Shown here in pieces: positions 1-5,090 of a stretch of DNA of 5,090 nucleotides. The notes beneath the pieces are model-generated. The model was given only the letters and a program-made list of their open reading frames with translations, searched no databases and was not told the origin of the DNA. This DNA is from Pseudomonadota bacterium (GTDB lineage Bacteria; Bdellovibrionota_B; Oligoflexia; Silvanigrellales; Silvanigrellaceae), in assembly GCA_027490595.1 (NCBI GenBank), contig JAIXXU010000124.1, positions 1 through 5,090 on the forward strand. The letters are read 5' to 3'. Made by a program: the position numbers and the translations under genes. Positions within the stretch are counted from its first letter, which is position 1. The number at the start of each line of letters is the position of its first letter.

Positions 1-357
1 ATTTCACAAGCTCTTCAATTATGGAATAAACAAGACGTATTTAAAAAATCACAGTGTTTGATAAAAAATGAAAGCGCTCTAGATAAAAATTCTCTATCAG
101 AAATATTAATGAATTTTTCTTTAGGGAAACAAGAAAATTTAAGACCAAAAATCAAGAAAATAAAAATCCCAGTTCTATGGATTACTGGGCAATACGATAC
201 AAAATTCACCCAATTAGGCGACGAAGTCTCAAATTTAAACCACAATATTTGCCATAAAATTCTGACTCAAGCAGGTCACAGAGCTCCCTGGGATAACACA
301 CCCGCATTTTTAGAGACCTGCTCCCAGTTTTTTGCCTCTGTTCAACAAAATGCTTAG
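1..357 (+). CDS. Alpha/beta hydrolase, MenH-like (SHCHC synthase family), C-terminal part
   Basis: The reading frame is open from the first base of the window to TAG at 355-357, so this is the last 118 codons of a gene that starts outside. A TTG at 58 could be read as a start, but homology continues upstream of it, so it is internal. The fragment aligns by eye with the C-terminal half of MenH, which eliminates pyruvate from SEPHCHC to form SHCHC in menaquinone synthesis. Matches are WNKQDVF near visible residue 8, an SLGKQ-NLRP segment near 40, the strand PVLWITGQYDTKF with the presumed catalytic Asp at visible residue 66 (bases 196-198), and AGH with the presumed catalytic His at residue 93 (277-279). 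The nucleophile Ser lies in the missing part. MenH proteins are usually about 250-270 residues. Alpha/beta hydrolase membership is firm; the MenH assignment is probable, and another small-molecule hydrolase of this fold remains possible. The gene converges on pheT with a 4-nt overlap. Confidence 0.75.
   Translation: MSQALQLWNKQDVFKKSQCLIKNESALDKNSLSEILMNFSLGKQENLRPKIKKIKIPVLWITGQYDTKFTQLGDEVSNLNHNICHKILTQAGHRAPWDNTPAFLETCSQFFASVQQNA
270..327. repeat. Two overlapping inverted repeats near the convergent gene ends
   Basis: AGCAGGTC at 270-277 is the exact inverse complement of GACCTGCT at 315-322, with a 37-nt loop. A second pair, CTGGGA at 288-293 and TCCCAG at 322-327, interleaves with it and is directly followed by six T on the plus strand (328-333). 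Both lie within the 3' end of the hydrolase coding region and just downstream of the pheT stop on the other strand. The loops are long and the stems short. The T-run would also end plus-strand transcripts before the hydrolase stop codon. A regular intrinsic terminator is therefore not supported, and chance pairing within coding sequence is a real alternative. Confidence 0.3.
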
Positions 358-3158
358 CCGCCTCTGAGCTGTCCACCAATTTTTTCAACCGCTTTGATCA
401 CATTTCCAAAAATCTGAGTAATAACATCATCAGTCAGTGTTTTTTGTAAAGGTTCCATACTTAGTTGAAACGCTACCGATTGAAAACCTTGAGGCACGCC
501 AGCGCCTTTAAAAATATCAAAAATTTCAATTGCTTTAATAGAAATAACACCATTTTCTACAAAAGTTTCTTGCAAACTATCTGATACAGCTTGTCTTAAA
601 CTCGAAGCGGTCAATGTCAGGGGAAGCAAGAATGCAAAATCTCTTTCCACAACTGGAAAACGTGAAGTTGACCCTTGTTTTTTAACCACAAAAAGACGGT
701 CATGGAATGCTTTTAGCAAAATGGCAGCATTCAATTCGAAAACATAACAGTCAGTTTCTATGCCATAGTTTTTGGCCACTCTAGGATGCAATTGACCGCA
801 AAAACCAACCGGAACCTTGGTTTGATTCCCAAGCAACGCTGAGAATTTTACCCGACGTCCAGGGTGGAGAGCATCTGCAAAAGGGTGGCACTCAAAAGTT
901 TGCATTTTCTCTTTTTCTAAGGTGATGCCAAGTAACCTGGCTGTTTCTTCCACATGAGCCATAACGTCAAACAATGACCAACAAACAGCTTTTGTATTTT
1001 GCCAATTTTTTTGAGTTTTATGGCCAAAACAAACGCCAGCAAGTCGCGGCGTTTCCGAAGGCCGCAAGGTTTTATCCTTGCCAAAAGAGTAGTCAAAAGA
1101 GTGCTCAGGAGAATATTCAAAAAGAGCAGGAATAAAGTCAGCGAGGAGTCTTTTTCGCACACTCTCTTCCAGGCTATCAAGAGGAAGAACTCTTTCCCCA
1201 GTGCGCGTCATGTTTTGGAACGTTCTACAGTTGTGAAAAAGTTGTCCAGACTTCACTCCATGATTCAAATTTTTTTCAACTTTTCTCAGCAAATCGGGTA
1301 AAAGTGTTGTGTGTAAGAAAGGCTCATCACCAATAATGGGATTTAACAAGACGACAGGCTCTCCCAACTGATTCATAGACGCAAGACAAAGCTTGTCGGT
1401 GTCATCTGCTCGCATGAAATGTAGCCCAATCACTTCGGCGTAACCAAGGCTAGCGAGAATAGAGCTCAACTTTTCTAAAAATGAAAAATGGGAATCATCC
1501 CGAGAAGACACGACAGGCGCAATAATCGGTTGAGAAGGAACTTGATCAATTCCAACCACGCGAATGCATTCTTCCACAAGATCCGCAGGCCCAATAATAT
1601 CTTGATCACGCCATGAAGGAATGGTGATCTCCAATACATGTTCTGATTTATTTTTAATGCTTAACCCCAAGGACCTCAAAATACGTTGCTGGTTCTCAAA
1701 TGATATAATTTCTGAACCTAAAATTTCTTTTTGCATGTCTATGGAAAACTCAACACTACGGGGAACAAATTCAGGAGCAATCAACGCTTTCCCCCCGTCT
1801 TGTTGGGAAGAAAACACGGTCATTGCTGGCAACTCTTTCCCATTGAGAAATTCTAGCAAAGCAAAAAGTTTTGCACATGCAGCATATCTTTGTGCTGTAT
1901 CAATTCCTTTTTCGAATAAAAATGCAGCATCTGTTTGTTTGCCATGACGACGGGAAGTGCGTCGAATGGAAACAGGGGGTGGACTAGCAAATTCCACAAC
2001 AATATTTTTTGTTTCAAAAGTCACCTTAGAATGCTCGCCACCCATGACACCGAGAAGTGCGTGGCAATCGTTTCCATCAACAACCACAAAATCTTCAGAC
2101 GAAAGAAGGCTTTCTTTTTGATCGAGGCCTAGGAATTTTTCTGACGCTTGTGCTTTTCTAATAGTAAGGCACTTATTTTTAGAATGAATATCAATTTTAT
2201 CTGCATCAAATGCATGGCTTGGCTGCCCGAAAGTCACAGCAAGAAGTTGGGTGGCATCAGCAAGAGTGTTTACAGATTTTAACCCTAAATTCTCAAGAAT
2301 TATTCTTAGCCATGATGGAGAAGGACCCACGCTTATATCCGGGATACACGCAAAAAAAACAGGGAACTCTGCCAAATTCTGAGACTTGATGGCATTATCG
2401 CCAAACTTAGCCTCACGATGAACAAGGACATCCTTCTTAATATGATCAGCCGTAACTCTCGTGGTTTTAAAAAAAACGGGTTCTTGCTTTGTAAAGGAAA
2501 TATTCTCATGTTCAAACCCTACAGCCAATTCTCTTGCTACGCCTGCATGGCAAAGCATATCTGGCCTATTGGGTGTTACGCTCAACTCTAACGTAACATC
2601 TTCTAAAGAGAGCACTTCAAAAAGGGAATGACCCACTTTTTGGGCCAAGTTTTTTTCTTGATCTTCCCAAATAAGGTCCGAAGAAAGCTCCCAAATTCCT
2701 GTTCCATCGATAGCTTTATCTGAAGGCAAACCAATTTCTTCCCGCGCACAAAGCATGCCAAAACTTTTTACTCCACGAATTTCTGTGGGTAAAATTTCTA
2801 ATCCACTGGGAAGCTTAACCCCGGGAAGGGCTACGGCAACGTAAAGACCCTGTCGTGCATTTGCAGCACCACAAACAATTTGTAAATTTTCTCTCTGTCC
2901 AACATCAACAGCACAAACTTGAAGTTTTTGGGCATTAGGATGGGGATTGGTTTCAATGATTTTCCCAACCACAACATTTTCTAGTCCAGAACCAATAAAG
3001 CTTACTTTTTCCACTTCAAAACCTTGCCTCGTGAGCAAGAATGAAATGCGTTCTGCATCATATATTTTTTTTACTTTTTGTTTGCCATTGACAACAGTGT
3101 CCTGGTTTAATTTTGGCAAAGACAAAAACATTTCAAGCAATTTAAGGCTTACAATCAT
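354..3158 (-). CDS. pheT: Phenylalanine--tRNA ligase beta subunit
   Basis: This is the beta subunit of the cytoplasmic alpha2beta2 PheRS, which charges tRNA-Phe with Phe. The beta chain binds tRNA and hydrolyses mischarged Tyr-tRNA-Phe. All expected domains appear in order: an EMAP/OB tRNA-binding domain at about 57-180 (NPHPNAQKLQV, IVCGAANARQG, IRGVKSFGMLC); SVTPNRPD at 193-200; the B3/B4 editing domain at about 265-425 (GQPSHAFD, GVMGGEHS, QTDAAFLFEKG); B5 at about 462-540 (IPSWRDQDI, DLVEE); the inactive class II-like core at about 555-815 (LLNPIIGDEPFLHTTLLP, HPFADALHPGR, GFCGQLHP); and the FDX-ACB domain at about 831-934 (SRFPVVERDFAF, IFDIFKG). At 934 residues it is well above the usual size of about 795-800. 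Extra length lies near 13-35, 215-262 and 643-702. The ATG start has an AAAAAGG site 7 nt upstream. It follows pheS by 19 nt, and its TAA overlaps the stop of the convergent hydrolase. No frameshift is seen. Confidence 0.97.
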   Translation of the reverse strand: MIVSLKLLEMFLSLPKLNQDTVVNGKQKVKKIYDAERISFLLTRQGFEVEKVSFIGSGLENVVVGKIIETNPHPNAQKLQVCAVDVGQRENLQIVCGAANARQGLYVAVALPGVKLPSGLEILPTEIRGVKSFGMLCAREEIGLPSDKAIDGTGIWELSSDLIWEDQEKNLAQKVGHSLFEVLSLEDVTLELSVTPNRPDMLCHAGVARELAVGFEHENISFTKQEPVFFKTTRVTADHIKKDVLVHREAKFGDNAIKSQNLAEFPVFFACIPDISVGPSPSWLRIILENLGLKSVNTLADATQLLAVTFGQPSHAFDADKIDIHSKNKCLTIRKAQASEKFLGLDQKESLLSSEDFVVVDGNDCHALLGVMGGEHSKVTFETKNIVVEFASPPPVSIRRTSRRHGKQTDAAFLFEKGIDTAQRYAACAKLFALLEFLNGKELPAMTVFSSQQDGGKALIAPEFVPRSVEFSIDMQKEILGSEIISFENQQRILRSLGLSIKNKSEHVLEITIPSWRDQDIIGPADLVEECIRVVGIDQVPSQPIIAPVVSSRDDSHFSFLEKLSSILASLGYAEVIGLHFMRADDTDKLCLASMNQLGEPVVLLNPIIGDEPFLHTTLLPDLLRKVEKNLNHGVKSGQLFHNCRTFQNMTRTGERVLPLDSLEESVRKRLLADFIPALFEYSPEHSFDYSFGKDKTLRPSETPRLAGVCFGHKTQKNWQNTKAVCWSLFDVMAHVEETARLLGITLEKEKMQTFECHPFADALHPGRRVKFSALLGNQTKVPVGFCGQLHPRVAKNYGIETDCYVFELNAAILLKAFHDRLFVVKKQGSTSRFPVVERDFAFLLPLTLTASSLRQAVSDSLQETFVENGVISIKAIEIFDIFKGAGVPQGFQSVAFQLSMEPLQKTLTDDVITQIFGNVIKAVEKIGGQLRGG

Positions 3159-3165
3159 AGAAAAA

Positions 3166-3172
3166 CCTTTTT
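3166..3172 (-). promoter_or_regulatory. Ribosome binding site of pheT
   Basis: Read on the minus strand, the gap between pheS and pheT carries AAAAAGG, then a 7-nt spacer TTTTTCT, then the pheT ATG. The match to the anti-Shine-Dalgarno is modest (AAGG core), and the site sits in the small A/T palindrome GAAAAAGGTTTTTC. It is weaker than the AAAGGAG in front of pheS. Some translation of pheT may therefore rely on coupling to pheS, which is an inference from spacing. Confidence 0.55.
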
Positions 3173-3180
3173 CATTATTA
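3172..3180 (-). other. Triple in-frame stop at the end of pheS
   Basis: On the minus strand pheS ends with the tandem in-frame stops TAA (3180-3178), TAA (3177-3175) and TGA (3174-3172). The last of these overlaps the A-rich start of the pheT ribosome binding site. Extra stops limit read-through. Here the TGA also sits in TAATGA, but that ATG is not used, because pheT homology begins at the ATG at 3158. Confidence 0.8.
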
Positions 3181-4287
3181 AGTCAGGGAAAAAGAAGAAA
3201 GATATTCAACATTACCATCAAAAAGAGAGCGTAAATCAGCCACTGCAAAACGATCTTTTGCAATTCTATCTACACCAAAGCCAAAGGCAATACCGCTATA
3301 AATGGCAGGGTCAACACCACAATTTTCTAAAACTTTTCGATTTACTACCCCACAACCACCAATTTCTGACCAACCCGTATGCTTACAACTTCGACACCCT
3401 TTGCCAAAACATTGTTGACACTCCACATCAACTTCAGCGCTGGGTTCTGTGAAAGGAAAAAAACTGGAGCGCAAGCGGATTTTTACGGGTCTTCCAAAAG
3501 CAGCACTTAAAAGCTCGTTGATTACATGGCGCAAGTGTCCCATGTGAATTCCCTTATCAACAACAAGGCACTCAATCTGGCGAAAAGAGGGCACATGAGT
3601 CATATCGAATTCATTGCGATAAACGCAGCCAGGACAAACAATTTTAAGAGGAATTCCTCGCTCCTTCATGGCATGGCTTTGAACATTGCTGGTATGTGTT
3701 CTCAGTACCCACTCACTTGCCAGAAAAAAAGTATCTTGCATTTCACGTGCTGGATGTTCTTTGACAACATTGAGTGCATCAAAATTGAAAAACTCGGTAT
3801 CTATCTCAGGTCCGTCTACAACAGCAAAGCCCATGCGCTGGAAGGGAACTAGCAAGTCACGCATCACCACAGAAATGGGATGTCTTGAGCCCAATTTGGC
3901 AAAGCAGGTTGGCAATGTAATATCTTCGTTTTCGGACGCTATTTTTGTTTGCTCTAAGTGCTCTTCATAAGTTTTTAAGAACTTAGTAACAGCGTTTTCC
4001 ATAGCTTGCTTTGTTTGATTGACAAGTTGACCCGCTCCTTTTCGCTCTTCAGCTGGAATATTTTTTAATGACTTTAGAAGATCCTGCAAAGGAGATTTTT
4101 TACCAACAAAACGAGACTTTAACTCATCGGCACGGTTTTGTGAAAAAAAATCAAAGGTAAATACTAAACATTTACTTAGAAGATCTTCTTCTGACTCAAG
4201 TATTTTTTTGAGTTCATCTAAAGAACCATAATTCGAATTTTGTTCGGAATTTAATAATTCTACAAGTTGTTCAAGTGATGTTGACAA
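3178..4287 (-). CDS. pheS: Phenylalanine--tRNA ligase alpha subunit
   Basis: This is the catalytic alpha chain of PheRS. It activates Phe with ATP and transfers it to tRNA-Phe. Residues about 1-115 form the N-terminal helical tRNA-binding arm (FVGKKSPLQDLLK near 60, then a charged helix rich in E and K). The class II catalytic core follows: HPISVVMRDLL with motif 1 near 136-165 (GPEIDTEFFNFDALN), HPAREMQDTFF at 178-188, LRTHTSNVQ at 195-203 (H198, S200, Q203), motif 2 near 219-245, FFPFTEPSAEVDV at 276-288 (Phe-pocket F277 and F279), and motif 3 GIAFGFGVDRI at 332-342, with A334 at the position that sets amino-acid size selectivity. Length of 369 is slightly above the common 330-350 because of a Cys-rich insert at 290-301. 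The start is TTG: no in-frame ATG occurs between the upstream stop and this codon, and AAAGGAG lies 6 nt before it. Motif 2 reads FRQIEC instead of the usual FHQ-EG. pheT follows 19 nt downstream. Confidence 0.97.
   Translation of the reverse strand: MSTSLEQLVELLNSEQNSNYGSLDELKKILESEEDLLSKCLVFTFDFFSQNRADELKSRFVGKKSPLQDLLKSLKNIPAEERKGAGQLVNQTKQAMENAVTKFLKTYEEHLEQTKIASENEDITLPTCFAKLGSRHPISVVMRDLLVPFQRMGFAVVDGPEIDTEFFNFDALNVVKEHPAREMQDTFFLASEWVLRTHTSNVQSHAMKERGIPLKIVCPGCVYRNEFDMTHVPSFRQIECLVVDKGIHMGHLRHVINELLSAAFGRPVKIRLRSSFFPFTEPSAEVDVECQQCFGKGCRSCKHTGWSEIGGCGVVNRKVLENCGVDPAIYSGIAFGFGVDRIAKDRFAVADLRSLFDGNVEYLSSFSLT
3385..3420 (-). other. Four-cysteine insert in PheS (putative metal-binding loop)
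   Basis: PheS residues 290-301 read C-x2-C-x4-C-x2-C (C290, C293, C298, C301) with the form CQQCFGKGCRSC, followed by KHTGW. It lies between the FPFTEPSAEVDV strand and the GGCGVV strand, where shorter bacterial PheS proteins have only a tight turn. The spacing is that of a zinc knuckle. Inserts of this general form are known in PheS from several bacterial groups, so it is a lineage trait and not a novelty by itself. Metal binding is inferred from spacing only. Confidence 0.7.
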
Positions 4288-4293
4288 GAAAAT

Positions 4294-4300
4294 CTCCTTT
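4294..4300 (-). promoter_or_regulatory. Strong ribosome binding site of pheS, supporting the TTG start
   Basis: The minus strand reads AAAGGAG, a 6-nt spacer ATTTTC, then TTG at 4287-4285. This is a full-strength Shine-Dalgarno at ideal distance and decides the start codon. It fills most of the 14-nt gap after the fumC stop, so there is no room for a separate promoter in the gap. Confidence 0.9.
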
Positions 4301-4301
4301 T

Positions 4302-5090
4302 TTATTTTCCATGGGGTTGAAGCATTTTAGAAGGGTCAACCCAAGCATCAAACTCTTGCTCTGTAAGAAAACCAAGTTGCAAGGCACTTTCTTTCAAAGT
4401 CAGTCCTTCTTTATGGGCTTTCTTAGCAATAGCTGCGGCTTTATCATAGCCAATGAAAGTATTTAAAGCAGTAACAAGCATAAGCGATTGTTGCATAAGT
4501 TCGTTAATGCGTTTTTTATTTGCAGTAATTCCACGCGCGCAGTGTTCTTCAAAACTTATAAAACAATCGGCAAGAAGCCTTATGGAATGAAGAACATTAT
4601 GAATAATTACAGGTTTAAATACGTTTAACTCAAAATTACCTTGACTACTTGCAAGAGTAACAGCGACATGATTTCCCATAATTTGGCAGCACGCCATCGT
4701 AGCAGCTTCACTTTGTGTTGGATTTACTTTTCCCGGCATAATAGAACTTCCTGGTTCATTTTCAGGAATACTAATTTCACCAAGACCACATCGCGGCCCA
4801 CTGGCAAGCCAGCGCACATCATTGGCAATCTTCATAAATGATGTGGCCGTTGTATTTAAAGCACCAGAAAGGGAAACCAACGCCTCCTGACCAGCAAGTG
4901 CTTGGAACTTATTGTGCGCAGTAACAAATGGCATATTCGTGAACTGGGCAAGCATTTTAGCAATACCAACAGCATAATCTTTGTGACAATTTAAGCCAGT
5001 TCCAACTGCTGTCCCTCCAGCGGCAAGCTCATAAACCATTTTCAATGTTTGCTTGATATGTTCTTTGCACATCTGCAGTTGAACAACCCA
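4302..5090 (-). CDS. fumC: Class II fumarate hydratase (fumarase C), C-terminal part
   Basis: The enzyme interconverts fumarate and L-malate in the TCA cycle as an iron-independent homotetramer in the cytoplasm. The frame runs open to the right edge, giving the last 262 residues of a protein normally about 460-467 long. The ATG at 5072 is internal, since six further codons (WVVQLQ) align upstream. By eye the fragment is collinear with E. coli FumC from about residue 204. Visible motifs are [35 protein letters not shown], and the superfamily signature [13 protein letters not shown] (bases 4713-4751) with the catalytic-base Ser at visible residue 115 and the Lys and Asn of the substrate loop. 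[10 protein letters not shown] and the C-terminal [10 protein letters not shown] follow. The residues favour fumarase over aspartase or argininosuccinate lyase. The segment with the THLQDATP active-site loop is outside the window. The stop lies 14 nt before pheS, suggesting co-transcription. Confidence 0.95.
   Translation of the reverse strand, partial: WVVQLQMCKEHIKQTLKMVYELAAGGTAVGTGLNCHKDYAVGIAKMLAQFTNMPFVTAHNKFQALAGQEALVSLSGALNTTATSFMKIANDVRWLASGPRCGLGEISIPENEPGSSIMPGKVNPTQSEAATMACCQIMGNHVAVTLASSQGNFELNVFKPVIIHNVLHSIRLLADCFISFEEHCARGITANKKRINELMQQSLMLVTALNTFIGYDKAAAIAKKAHKEGLTLKESALQLGFLTEQEFDAWVDPSKMLQPHGK

Noticed and set aside
58..357. A complete 99-codon gene starting at TTG 58
   Set aside because: MenH-like similarity (the WNKQDVF segment) continues upstream in the same frame to base 1, so the gene is truncated by the window edge and the TTG is an internal Leu codon.
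309..357. Intrinsic terminator for pheT or the hydrolase from AGAGAC (312-317) and GCCTCT (334-339) pairing
   Set aside because: The stem is six pairs at best with one G-T pair and a 16-nt loop, and no T-run follows the second arm on either strand.
206..388. Minus-strand 60-codon frame across the pheT end
   Set aside because: It overlaps the ends of both convergent genes in another frame and shows no recognisable family.
999..1301. Plus-strand open frame of 100 codons, rich in Arg and Lys
   Set aside because: It lies wholly antisense to pheT, has no recognisable domain, and its basic composition follows from the opposite-strand codons of the PheT insertion region.
3159..3177. Hairpin from GAAAAAGGTTTTTC between pheS and pheT as an attenuator
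   Set aside because: The palindrome leaves a 2-nt loop and is entirely A-T pairs outside the centre, so it would not form a stable stem.
3526..3970. Two overlapping plus-strand open frames opposite pheS
   Set aside because: They are antisense shadows of a well-conserved pheS coding region, with no homology and no independent ribosome binding site.
4302..5072. fumC gene start at the ATG at 5072
   Set aside because: The frame remains open and homologous (WVVQLQ) to the window edge, and about 200 N-terminal residues of the family are missing, so this Met is internal.
4302..5090. Aspartate ammonia-lyase (aspA) as the identity of the lyase
   Set aside because: Shared signature motifs exist, but [20 protein letters not shown] and the C-terminal [10 protein letters not shown] and [10 protein letters not shown] segments match fumarase class II.

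Overview
The window is a fully coding stretch of bacterial chromosome with moderately low GC (about 40% by eye). It holds three housekeeping genes on the minus strand and the tail of a fourth gene on the plus strand. The proteins are plainly bacterial: class II fumarase, and a heterotetrameric PheRS with alpha and beta subunits. AAAGGAG-type ribosome binding sites fit this. The MenH-like hydrolase hints at a menaquinone-respiring organism. The cysteine-rich insert in PheS and the oversized PheT point away from the well-studied enteric type. A Gram-negative lineage outside the classical Gammaproteobacteria is possible (for example Bdellovibrionota or a related deep branch), but this is a low-confidence inference from protein style only.

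Layout from the right edge leftwards along the minus strand: (1) the C-terminal 262 residues of fumC (fumarase, TCA cycle), entering from beyond the window; (2) a 14-nt gap that contains a strong Shine-Dalgarno; (3) pheS with a TTG start; (4) a 19-nt gap that begins with two further in-frame stop codons; (5) pheT, 934 codons. From the left edge on the plus strand comes the last 118 codons of an alpha/beta hydrolase that best resembles MenH of menaquinone synthesis. It meets pheT tail to tail, and the two stop codons overlap within the 4-nt string TTAG. There is no intergenic region longer than 19 nt, no RNA gene, no mobile element and no CRISPR.

How the genes work together: pheS and pheT encode the two subunits of the alpha2beta2 enzyme that charges tRNA-Phe, and their adjacency fits balanced expression. 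fumC is so close upstream that the three are probably co-transcribed from a promoter outside the window. This differs from the common infC-rpmI-rplT-pheST arrangement. No previously undescribed system is visible. The points worth a second look are lineage-type deviations in the PheRS subunits (motif 2 substitutions, a four-cysteine insert, editing-pocket substitutions, insertions in PheT), the fumC-pheST linkage, and the overlapping convergent stops.
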